Assembly (NCBI RefSeq): GCF_024436435.1 | Contig: NZ_JAFMZP010000012.1 | Coordinates: 62,001-126,000, forward strand | Length of the DNA stretch: 64,000 nt | Direction: 5' to 3' | Source: Desertivirga xinjiangensis | Lineage (GTDB): Bacteria; Bacteroidota; Bacteroidia; Sphingobacteriales; Sphingobacteriaceae | Shown here: piece by piece, positions 18,115 through 26,395 of the stretch | Position numbering within the stretch: the stretch's first letter is position 1 | How the letters are laid out: every line of letters begins with the position of its first letter | Made by a program: the position numbers and the translations under genes | Notes under the pieces: generated by a model | What the model was told of the DNA's origin: nothing | The model's database searches: none | The model's input: the letters and a program-made list of their open reading frames with translations, nothing else

Positions 18115-18864
18115 CTAATTCATGTTTCCAAGATCAAAACTTCTCAAATATTCTTCATTTAGCGGCTTGGTATAATCAAACTCCGGACTGTTTTTTAGCG
18201 AATGAACGGATTTGAGCAGATAAACCGATGTGCTTTCCCATTCAATCCTGTCAATGAACCGCGATGGGACCAATATCATTTTCCCTGCATACCAGTTTCC
18301 TGTATCAACTACTAGATAAGGCAGGGTCCACTTGTTGTCATCAATTAAAAAGTCTTCCACTTCACCAATTTCATCGTCGGCATTACGGATCTGATAACTT
18401 CTTAAATGCTTAAAACTCCTTAAGTGGTTTTCTTTTGCCTGACCGGTATCTTCTTTGTTTAACTCCTGTGCAATCTGGTCGTCAAACGCCACCTCTGGCG
18501 GAACTACACCGCCCACCATTCCGGTGGTCATAAAGCCGAGGCCTCCTTCAACGGGCCACAAATAGTGACTATGTAAACTAGCCTCCTGTTGGCGAGATAC
18601 GGGTTTTTCTGTGTCAATATCAGGGCTGTGCTTAATCTGATCTTTCGTAAGATTAACTGGAAACGAATGCGTATCCCAGTCGGGGGCGTGCAATGCAGTT
18701 GTTGAAATAAGTACCTTGCGGCCAAATAGCCAGTTTCCGGTTTCAACTACCAGGTAACGGAGTGTCCAGGTCTGATCATCAAAATAAAAATCCTTGACCT
18801 TTCCTATTTCACCGTCTGTTGCCATCATCGTAAAGTTCTTCAAACTTTGAATGCTGCGTAACAT
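18115..18864 (-). CDS. Double PRC-barrel domain protein
   Basis: A 249-residue soluble protein with two PRC-barrel units. The first (about residues 3-75) has DGEIGKVKDFYFDDQTWTL and LRYLVVETGNWLFGRKVLI. The second (about 135-215) repeats this as DEIGEVEDFLIDDNKWTL and LPYLVVDTGNWYAGKMILV. The domain binds partners in photosynthetic reaction centres and RNA processing, and stress-related paralogues are common in Bacteroidota and other soil bacteria. There is no signal peptide. It is divergent from the phytochrome gene; a functional link is possible but unproven. Confidence 0.88.
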   Translation of the reverse strand: MLRSIQSLKNFTMMATDGEIGKVKDFYFDDQTWTLRYLVVETGNWLFGRKVLISTTALHAPDWDTHSFPVNLTKDQIKHSPDIDTEKPVSRQQEASLHSHYLWPVEGGLGFMTTGMVGGVVPPEVAFDDQIAQELNKEDTGQAKENHLRSFKHLRSYQIRNADDEIGEVEDFLIDDNKWTLPYLVVDTGNWYAGKMILVPSRFIDRIEWESTSVYLLKSVHSLKNSPEFDYTKPLNEEYLRSFDLGNMN

Positions 18865-19217
18865 AAAATTCCTCCTTTTTTTCTAATAATATCATTTCCG
18901 CAGAATTGTTTTAGAAGCAAAATAAACCCCGGACTGTGGGGGCAGCCGGGGCATTTTCATAGGTACATGGAGGGCATATCAAACATAGCACTTAATTAGC
19001 CTTCAACCAATGCTAAAGCGTTGTTGTAAAGGAAACTGTTTCTACTTGTAAACCCTTTATGGCAGGAATGTCTTCTTCCTATCCAGCTGCGGATTATGCG
19101 TGAGATTAATCTTATAATTAAAAATCCTATCTAACACTTTAATAATTATTAACAGATAGCAGCTTGCGGAATAATAAATAGTATTTTTGCCCAGCATACC
19201 TAGAGGAAAAGAATTCG
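18865..19217. promoter_or_regulatory. Divergent intergenic region: GC hairpin and possible phytochrome promoter
   Basis: CCCCGG (18927-18932) and CCGGGG (18946-18951) form a stem; read on the minus strand it is followed by TTTATTTT, so it could stop a short minus-strand leader transcript before the PRC-barrel gene. TATTTTTG at 19182-19189 is an exact TAnnTTTG box 28 bp before the phytochrome ATG, with TTG at 19164-19166 as a rather close -33 candidate (15-bp gap). No ORF is supported here. Confidence 0.4.
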
Positions 19218-21428
19218 ATGCCAAAAGTGAGAATAGATTTAAGTAATTGCGCCACTGAACCGATCCATATTCCCGGAGCCGTTCAAACCTGTGGGTTTCT
19301 GGTAGTCGCACAGTCATCTTCTAATATTATAACTTATGTAAGTAGTAATATTTTAGATCATTTAAACATCGCTGCCGGCGAACTCCTTGGCAGAGGCCTT
19401 AACACACTGGAGAAATATCTTTCGAGAGATGGTTCTGATTCCCCTTTAATGACATTGGTAGAGGCAGCGAGAAAAAATGAAACGCAAACCCGTGCCATAT
19501 CATTTAATGGAAAAAGCCTCGATCTCTCGCTTTATATTCATCAGGAATATATATACCTGGAATTTGAATTGCTTGAAGAACAAAACTCCATCGATATTCA
19601 TAATGAAGTAGGAAAAGATATTTCCTTTATCCTTGCAGTGGATAATCTGCCGGATATTCTGAATTATTCAGTAGAAAAGGTTAAAGGGATCATTGGATTT
19701 GACAGGGTAATGATCTATCAATTTTTGGAGGATGCTCATGGAAAAGTAATAGCTGAAGCAAAAGAGGAGGATCTGGATCCTTTTCTGCATCTTCATTACC
19801 CTGCTTCAGATATTCCGGAGCAGGCCAGAAACCTCTATAAGATTAATAAGGTCAGGTTAATTGCAGATGTAAATAGCTCTGTTTCTGCAATTTTGTCCTT
19901 TCTCAATGAGCCGATTGATCTGACTTATTCTTCAATTCGTTCAGTGTCCCCAATGCATATCCAATACTTAAAGAATATGGGAGTGGCTTCAAGTTTCAGT
20001 ATTTCTTTGATCTGTAAGGGGAAGCTGTGGGGATTGATCGCCTGCCATAACTACACGGCTAAACACATTAGTCGTAAAATCAGAGAAGCAGCTCTGTTGT
20101 TCGGCCAAGTCGTTTCTTCTCTTATCGAATTTAAAGAAGAAGAGATTGCTAATATTGAACAAAAAAAGTATAAGGCAGAATTTGACCATATTGTTTCAAA
20201 GTTAAGAAGAGAAGAAGGAATACTGCAGGCTGTGCTTAGCTCTTCTGGATCGTTTAAAAATATTGTACGTGCTGGTGGGGCATATCTTGTATATGAAGGT
20301 AACGTGGTTAAAGATGGTAATGTGCCTTCAGATGAGCAGATATCAGGAATCATAAATTGGCTCGCCAAAACTCAGGTTGACCCTGTGTTTTATACTACTA
20401 AGCTAAGTGAATTTATTCCGGAAGCTAAGGAATATGTGGATGTTGCCAGTGGAATTTTAGCTTGCGCGCTTTCAAAGGAATTAAAGGAGTATATCATCTG
20501 GTTCAAGCCGGAATATGTGCAGAGCATTGCATGGGCTGGAAATCCGGACAAGCCGGTGGAACCCGGGCCTGATGGAGAATTTTCTATTTCACCAAGAAGA
20601 TCTTTTGAAGAATTTAAAAAGATCTTAAAAGAAACATCCGAAGCGTGGACAGTGTATGAGCAAAATAAAGCGGTACGTTTCAAGGAAGAGCTCCTTTATG
20701 TTATCAATAAAAAAGCCAGCGAAGTCAGGATCTTAAATGAAAGACTAAAGGAAGCCTATCAGGAGCTGGAAATGTTCAGCAGCACTATCTCTCATGATCT
20801 AAAAACGCCTCTTACGGTCATAAAAGGCTATGCTCAACTGCTAGAAAGAAACAAGTCATTAAATGAAGACGGCCGAGGGTTTGCAGCCCGCATCAGTGTG
20901 GGAATAACCAGAATGAATACCCTGATTGCAGAAGTACTCGACTACTCAAGAGTGGGACGGTCGGAAACTCAGTTTCAACTGATCAATATGAATGAACTTC
21001 TGGGTGCCATAAAAAAAGAAATAGTTTTAGCTTTCCGCCATCCTGACTTGATCCTGAACGTTAATCAAACCCCTGATATACATGGCGATCGCACTATGCT
21101 TTACCAGGTATTCGCCAATCTGATCAATAACGCAGTTAAATATTCCCGGCTTTCTAACCCACCCACAGTTACAGTGGAAGGGTTTGGCGGTGAATTTGAA
21201 ACTCTTTATAGAGTTCAGGACAATGGGATCGGGATAGATACCGGTGATCATTCTAAGGTATTTGAGCTTTTTAAACGGGTAAACGTTTCTTCGAACTATG
21301 AAGGTACAGGCGTTGGGCTGGCAATAGTTAAACGAATTCTTGAAAAACATAATGCCAGCATCTGGATTGAAAACCCGGAGGAAGGTGGGACGATTTTCTG
21401 GATAAATTTTAGGAAGCTGAGTCATTAG
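19218..21428 (+). CDS. Bacteriophytochrome sensor histidine kinase
   Basis: A 736-residue PAS-GAF-PHY-HisKA-HATPase protein. The N-terminus has SNCATEPIHIPG, with Cys11 in the biliverdin-attachment position of bacteriophytochromes. The GAF domain has YPASDIPEQAR, SPMHIQYLKNMG and WGLIACHNYT, holding the conserved Asp and two His of the chromophore pocket. The PHY domain has the tongue motif PRRSF. The kinase has SHDLKTPL with phospho-acceptor His526, then NLINNAVKYS and GTGVGLAIVKRIL. It should sense red/far-red light in the cytoplasm. No receiver domain or response regulator is adjacent, so the partner is elsewhere. After PIHIPG the usual Q-x-HG reads QTCG. Confidence 0.95.
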   Translation: MPKVRIDLSNCATEPIHIPGAVQTCGFLVVAQSSSNIITYVSSNILDHLNIAAGELLGRGLNTLEKYLSRDGSDSPLMTLVEAARKNETQTRAISFNGKSLDLSLYIHQEYIYLEFELLEEQNSIDIHNEVGKDISFILAVDNLPDILNYSVEKVKGIIGFDRVMIYQFLEDAHGKVIAEAKEEDLDPFLHLHYPASDIPEQARNLYKINKVRLIADVNSSVSAILSFLNEPIDLTYSSIRSVSPMHIQYLKNMGVASSFSISLICKGKLWGLIACHNYTAKHISRKIREAALLFGQVVSSLIEFKEEEIANIEQKKYKAEFDHIVSKLRREEGILQAVLSSSGSFKNIVRAGGAYLVYEGNVVKDGNVPSDEQISGIINWLAKTQVDPVFYTTKLSEFIPEAKEYVDVASGILACALSKELKEYIIWFKPEYVQSIAWAGNPDKPVEPGPDGEFSISPRRSFEEFKKILKETSEAWTVYEQNKAVRFKEELLYVINKKASEVRILNERLKEAYQELEMFSSTISHDLKTPLTVIKGYAQLLERNKSLNEDGRGFAARISVGITRMNTLIAEVLDYSRVGRSETQFQLINMNELLGAIKKEIVLAFRHPDLILNVNQTPDIHGDRTMLYQVFANLINNAVKYSRLSNPPTVTVEGFGGEFETLYRVQDNGIGIDTGDHSKVFELFKRVNVSSNYEGTGVGLAIVKRILEKHNASIWIENPEEGGTIFWINFRKLSH

Positions 21429-21597
21429 GCGGCTCTGCAGAAGTAGCACCCACAACCCTAGGTATAGCAGTCGGTGAAAAAGCCTGCCATGCGAATGTCA
21501 TGAAAAATAAAGGTTGCAACTCTGTTTTTGCCAATGCGTATACCGAGTATCTTTAATAAGAATTTCATAGTTTAGATTTAGTAGGGTTTGATTTGTG

Positions 21598-21630
21598 AAG
21601 GGGAGGCATTATGTACTCCCTTTCTTTTTT
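21598..21630 (+). terminator. Probable terminator after the phytochrome gene
   Basis: GGGAG (21601-21605) pairs with CTCCC (21616-21620), extended by a G-T and two A-T pairs, followed by TTTCTTTTTT. It lies 170 bp after the phytochrome stop. The intervening sequence has no convincing gene. Confidence 0.5.
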
Positions 21631-21765
21631 AATATGTTTTTCCCTTTCGCTGAAACAATCCATTGAATTGAGTCTTGTACTAATATCCTAACTCTAATCT
21701 CATCGAGAGCTTTTCCGTTCAGATTTTAGTTGGTGTTTATTGTACATATCTAACAGCAAATCGTC

Positions 21766-21903
21766 ATGAGTAAAGGCAACGAAAAAAAAGCAAAGAAAGA
21801 AGACTCGGCATCAAAAAGCACATCGAGTTACCAAAATGACAAGAATACCAAGGATGCTAAATCAACCGCACCAGCCCTGTCAAAACAAGCAAAAAAGAAG
21901 TGA
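21766..21903 (+). CDS. Small lysine-rich protein, 45 residues
   Basis: ATG at 21766 opens 45 codons ending in TGA at 21901-21903. The product MSKGNEKKAKKEDSASKS...ALSKQAKKK is about one quarter lysine, rich in Ser, Asp and Asn, has almost no hydrophobic residues, and must be disordered. Short lysine-rich proteins of this sort occur in Sphingobacteriaceae, but I cannot name a family. It converges with the next gene, leaving an 8-bp gap. A nucleic-acid-binding or stress role would be a guess. Confidence 0.55.
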   Translation: MSKGNEKKAKKEDSASKSTSSYQNDKNTKDAKSTAPALSKQAKKK

Positions 21904-21911
21904 TATTGCTA

Positions 21912-22196
21912 TTACAGGATAGGGTTATTACGATAGATCTTCATTTTTGAAAATCCAAGGTAGTCAGCATACCATTTAATCGCAGAAAGGATAAACGCTT
22001 CACTTTCGTGCTGATAACCTATTGTCTCAAATGCCAGGACCTCGCCAAAGTTGTCTCCAAAGAAATGGACCTCTTTCCCGTTGGGTACGAATAATTCATC
22101 ACTTTGATTAAAGACCTGAATCTTCAGATTTGTTTCCCTTTCCAGAATAACATCTCTTTGATTTGGCATTGCACCTTTACCACATTCGAAATCCAT
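21912..22196 (-). CDS. Hypothetical protein, 94 residues
   Basis: A small soluble protein on the minus strand with no signal peptide or membrane helix. Visible sequence: MDFECGKGAMPNQRDVILER, then ELFVPNGKEVHFFGD and a C-terminal KWYADYLGFSKMKIYR. It is not a shadow of a gene on the other strand, and its base composition matches neighbours. I do not recognise a family and assign no function. Confidence 0.55.
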   Translation of the reverse strand: MDFECGKGAMPNQRDVILERETNLKIQVFNQSDELFVPNGKEVHFFGDNFGEVLAFETIGYQHESEAFILSAIKWYADYLGFSKMKIYRNNPIL

Positions 22197-22519
22197 ACTT
22201 CTTCTTCTTTGTAGTCTAACCTTGTAAGAGAAATTTTGTTTCTTTTTCAGGTCTGTCGGATTTAATCAAATTGCGGTAGTTAAATATTGCATAAACAAAG
22301 TATTTTTTTGCCTAAATGATCAATCTCCCGCTTACTAAAAACTTCTGAAGACTTAATACAGGCCTAAGACTTCCCGTGAGAATATTTGGGGGGAGTATCG
22401 AAACTTCATTTGCCCGTGGGGAGTCAAGTAGGAGTTAAGCTATAATTAAGGAATAATTATCAGTACCTCAAAACTAGTTTTCCTAGTTCCCGTTTTATGT
22501 AAACTTAATAATTTGCAAA
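22197..22519. other. Intergenic region upstream of the TerC gene (323 bp)
   Basis: No supported ORF. It includes a G-rich stretch (GGGGGGAGTA near 22390) and CCCGTG twice (near 22373 and 22415). AAAACTAGTTTT at 22470-22481 is a perfect 12-bp palindrome with a nearby CCTAGT. A Mn-sensing yybP-ykoY riboswitch was considered and not supported. Confidence 0.35.
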
Positions 22520-23437
22520 ATGCATACACAAGCATTCTGGTTAGAGTTCAACTTATTTGTGTTGTTAATGCTGGCTCTCGATCTGGGCATTTTCAACAGA
22601 AAGGTTCACATAATTACGATTAAAGAGGCTTTAATCTGGTCAGGGATTTGGGTCAGTTTGGCTTTGGTGTTCAACGTATTTGTGTATTATTGGTATGGGG
22701 AGCAGAAAGCACTCGAGTTTCTCACTGGTTATCTTGTTGAAAAATCTTTAAGTGTCGATAATATCTTCGTCTTTGTGCTGGTATTCAGATATTTCCAAAT
22801 TCCTCCGATTTATCAACACAAGGTACTGTTCTGGGGAATCCTGGGAGCACTTGTAATGAGGGTAATTTTCATTTTTGCAGGGGTTGCTCTGATTGAAAAA
22901 TTCCATTGGACAGTATACCTTTTTGGAGTTTTCCTGATATACACCGGTTATAAAATGTTTTCCGAGAAAGACAAGAAGCTGGAGCCGGAAAAAAACATAT
23001 TTATCCGGTTAGTGAGGAGGATAATCCCCGTCAGCCAGGGGATACAGAGTGAAAAGTTTTTTATCAGGGAAAACGGTAGGACACATGCGACGCCTCTCTT
23101 TCTTGTGTTGCTGTTCATCGAAGCGACCGATCTGATTTTCGCGGTCGACAGTATCCCAGCCATATTAGCCATCACCCAGGATGAGTTTATGGTCTATACT
23201 TCGAATGTTTTTGCAATCCTTGGGCTTCGCTCTCTTTATTTCGCCCTTGCTCACCTGATCGACCGGTTCGTTTATTTGACGTACGGATTGGCTCTGATAC
23301 TAGTGTTCGTGGGCGTGAAGATGGTTTTTATTGACGTATTTAAGATTCCCATTTTTATATCTCTGCTTGTGATTGCCTTTGTCATCTCAGCAAGTGTGAT
23401 ATTGTCGTTTTTAAAAACAAGACGGAACGCAAATTAA
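22520..23437 (+). CDS. TerC/Alx family integral membrane protein
   Basis: A 305-residue inner-membrane protein with about eight to nine helices. It carries the family motifs EKSLSVDNIFVFVLVF and EATDLIFAVDSIPA, whose acidic residues within membrane helices are thought to coordinate metal ions. Members include Alx (manganese export, pH response) and TerC (tellurite resistance, metalation of exported proteins). The length is typical of the Alx group. The gene seems monocistronic; a decayed gene lies 28 bp downstream. Confidence 0.93.
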   Translation: MHTQAFWLEFNLFVLLMLALDLGIFNRKVHIITIKEALIWSGIWVSLALVFNVFVYYWYGEQKALEFLTGYLVEKSLSVDNIFVFVLVFRYFQIPPIYQHKVLFWGILGALVMRVIFIFAGVALIEKFHWTVYLFGVFLIYTGYKMFSEKDKKLEPEKNIFIRLVRRIIPVSQGIQSEKFFIRENGRTHATPLFLVLLFIEATDLIFAVDSIPAILAITQDEFMVYTSNVFAILGLRSLYFALAHLIDRFVYLTYGLALILVFVGVKMVFIDVFKIPIFISLLVIAFVISASVILSFLKTRRNAN

Positions 23438-23465
23438 GCAACAGGGGCAAGGATTATTCCGTTAA

Positions 23466-26068
23466 AACAGAGCGGGTTGGGCATGTGCGGAATTCGCTGA
23501 TACGCCTAAATATTATTTACTGTCAGCATGTGATAAATTCTTTACAAATATCCAGAAGGTTAAAGAGGCCGATCCTGAAAGTTTGTTCGTTCTTGACTAT
23601 CAATTGAAGCATCTGTATGATAGTGAAAAGTTCAGCGAGGTTGAAGCCGAACTTGAAAAGCGTATTAGGCTTTATGGGGAAGATGAAACAACTTACGGAT
23701 ATAAGATTGGAATACTCAACCATGAGAAGAAGTACGAAGACCTGATCAAGCTTTCGGAAAAAATGTATCAGTTGTATCCGGAGAATACGACAGTCCTGAA
23801 CATGATGTACACCATTAACAAAGAGGTGTATAAGAATAATAAGGCTGCGCTTTCTGTTTACGAGAACTACATGAAAAATAACTATAATAATGCTGCATGG
23901 GTTCGCTTTCAGGAAATACTGACCGATTTGGGTAAGCAGGATAAAGCACTGGCAATAAAAGAGATTATAGCCAAAAGTTTTCCGTACAGCCCATCCGGCT
24001 TTAGCGACCTGGCTCAGTATTACTATGGGATCAAGCAGTACAGTAAGGCTCAGGATTATATTAACAAAGCCCTTTCACTAAGTAGTTACGATGAGCGTTA
24101 TTGGGCTAGTTTGGGCGATATGTTAAGTGAACAAAAAAATACGGCTAAAGCACAGGAGGCCTATGAAAAATCGTTGAAATGCGATCCAAACCAATATGAT
24201 ATCATCAATAAGATCAGAAAACTGGGCGGGAAGCCGGAGTTAAGGCTGCTGCCAACGGTTGATGTAAATCAGGTTATTAACGCTGATAAGATCGATCAGG
24301 CGAAGAATACCGACTATGGATATTACTATATACTCGACCAAAAAGATGTTGTGATCTACCCGGGAGGTGCTACGGAGGAATATATTAATACCGTACTAAG
24401 AATTATGAATCAGACCGGTGTTGATAGATATAAAGAAACTTCCATCGGCTATAACAACTCGCAGGAATTGCTGATCGAGAAAGCAGAGATCATTAAAAAG
24501 AACGGAGCCAGAATTGAGGGGGAGAAATAAAATAATGAAATTGTATTCACTAACCTGGAAGCTGGTGATATTGTTTATCTTAAGTATCGTTTACAAAGTT
24601 TTTATTATGGACGCTTCGCAAAAGAATTTAAAGACAAATATTATTTCGGTGGAAAAATATATTCTGCCATTACCCGCTACAATCTGCTGGCACCAGAAGA
24701 TAAAAAGATCAATTCTTATTTTAACAAATCCGGAATCAAGCCTGAGATAAGTACTGTAGAAAACTTTAAAAAGTACGCATGGGGAATCTTAAATCCTGAG
24801 CCGGATAAAGATGAGCCTCTTATGCCTCAATCGGTTGATGTCAGCGACGTATTGCACATCTCCACTATTCCTGCATGGAGTGAGATTTCGGGCTGGTATG
24901 CTGATGTTATCAATAACCGCACTGAAGAAAATCACTATTTAAAAGATGTATATGCCACCATTTTTCCGGTCGGAGGAAAGCAGCTTACTGAGTTTCAGAA
25001 AGGAAAAAAGATTTACGATTATATTGAGAAGAATATCCGTTACAGCTCAGTGTCGTTCAGACAAAGTGCTTATATCCCTCAAAAGGCGGCTTTAACCTTA
25101 ACCACGAGGCTGGGAGATTGCAAAGACTTGTCAAATCTTTTTGTCACCCTTGCAAAAATGGCCGGGATTAAAGCGCAGATGGTCCTTGTTGATACCAGGG
25201 ATAACGGAGTTAAGGATCTGGTGCTGCCTGGGATGGATTTCAACCATTGCATCGTAAAAGCTAACCTCGACAATAAGGACTATTATCTGGAGCTAACCGA
25301 CAGTGAACTGCCTTTCGCCAGTTTACCCAATAATTTGATGGGAGCATTATACTGGAAATTCCATCCAAAAATGGAATGCCTGCATCGGAGCTTACGGTTT
25401 TAAATCCCGTGTCAAAAACGAAGGACATTGCCAGGAGAAGAATTGATATACAGCCAGTAGGATCAGATCAAAAGATCGACGTCCAATTTGTGAAGTCAGG
25501 GAATTTATCCTCGTCTATAAGAAATACATACAAAACATTAGACAATGATAAGCGGCTTAAGGAAATGCAGGAGGCTGTGTCTAATCAGTATAAAAATCCT
25601 GTAAAGGTGCAGAAATTGTCATTTCAAGGGCTTGATAACCTGGAAGATTCGGTGGTTTGTAACTTTTCTTATCAGGTAAACAACGAGGTTGCTGAGATTG
25701 GCAGTATGCAAACCTTTAAAATTAATTATCAGGATGTAGTTGCTTCAGTAGATAAATTCAGTGCCGAGGAGCGTACTTATCCAATCGAGTACTGGAATTA
25801 TGAAGATGCGGATCTGTATGAGACGGTGGTGAAAATCACCGCGCCTGAAGGGAAAAAATTTATTGAAGTTCCAGCCAGCGAGAATTTCTCATTTAAAAAT
25901 CTGAAGTACTCGCTTCAATACTCTTTGAAAACTCCAACTACGCTGGTTGTTACACGTAATTTTATAAACGATCGTCCTCAGCAGATCTTGCCTGCAGATT
26001 ACCCCAGCTTCAAAGCTTTTTTTGAGAAGATAGTAAAGCTGGAACAGAAGTTTATTGCGTATAAGTAA
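23466..26068 (+). pseudogene. DUF3857 / transglutaminase-like TPR protein, broken in three places
   Basis: In one reading order the remnant reads: TPR repeats (for example GFSDLAQYYYGIKQYSKAQ), the DUF3857 domain, the transglutaminase core with TRLGDCKDLSNLF (catalytic Cys) and GMDFNHCIVKANL (His), and a C-terminal beta domain. First, the 5' end is missing: the frame is open only from a stop at 23463 and has no ATG or signal peptide. Second, an in-frame TAA at 24528-24530 interrupts DUF3857, with the same frame continuing as NNEIVFTNLEAGDIVYLKY. Third, a 1-nt deletion near 25347 moves the frame from GAL to ILEIPSKNGMPASE. Intact relatives are exported proteins of about 900 residues. This copy cannot give a full product. 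Confidence 0.88.
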
Positions 26069-26090
26069 GAAGAGATTAAATATGAGATTA

Positions 26091-26119
26091 GGAGCCGGGC
26101 AAATGTCAGGCTCTTTTTG
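26091..26119 (+). terminator. Hairpin with T-run after the DUF3857 pseudogene
   Basis: GAGCC (26092-26096) pairs with GGCTC (26109-26113), followed by TTTTT. It separates the pseudogene from the utilisation locus. Confidence 0.6.
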
Positions 26120-26150
26120 TATATGACTGGTCCTGTGTTAGGGTTAAGAT

Positions 26151-26178
26151 TGTCCATGCGTTTTTAGTGTTTGTCCAT
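26151..26178 (+). promoter_or_regulatory. Direct-repeat operator, site 1 (upstream of GH95-GH36)
   Basis: TGTCCAT at 26151-26157 and again at 26172-26178, start-to-start distance 21 bp with 14 bp between. The same arrangement occurs at 31000-31027 and 43529-43556. A TTTG follows at 26184-26187. The ATG of the GH95 gene is 217 bp downstream of the second half-site. Two half-sites in tandem on one DNA face are what AraC-family proteins bind, and such a regulator is encoded at 42395-43288. Confidence 0.65.
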
Positions 26179-26395
26179 GTTCATTTGGCATTTATCATGA
26201 TAATTTTATGCAATCTAATTAACTAAGAAATTTAGAAGTAAACCAGGGATTTTTTGATACGACTCACCAAGTCTCGTTAAGCTTTTAACAGTGCAGAATT
26301 ATCAGTTTAAACCGGTGTTGATTATTATGGCTTAGGCATAAACTTCATATTTGCTGGCAACTGATAGAAACATTACAACGAACACTTAGAATAAC

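Noticed and set aside
19057-19317. Minus-strand ORF overlapping the start of the phytochrome gene
   Set aside because: It is a shadow of the phytochrome coding region with no family features.
21430-21556. Open frame after the phytochrome gene reading EVAPTTLGIAVGEKACHANV and on to AYTEYL
   Set aside because: It has no start codon except an internal ATG giving 18 residues, and it begins inside the phytochrome gene in another frame. Too weak to call a gene or remnant.
22370-22519. Possible yybP-ykoY manganese riboswitch upstream of the TerC/Alx gene (GGGGGGAGTA near 22390)
   Set aside because: Only the first G-rich box resembles the motif. I could not find the second conserved loop or a consistent P1 stem. 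A covariance-model scan would decide.
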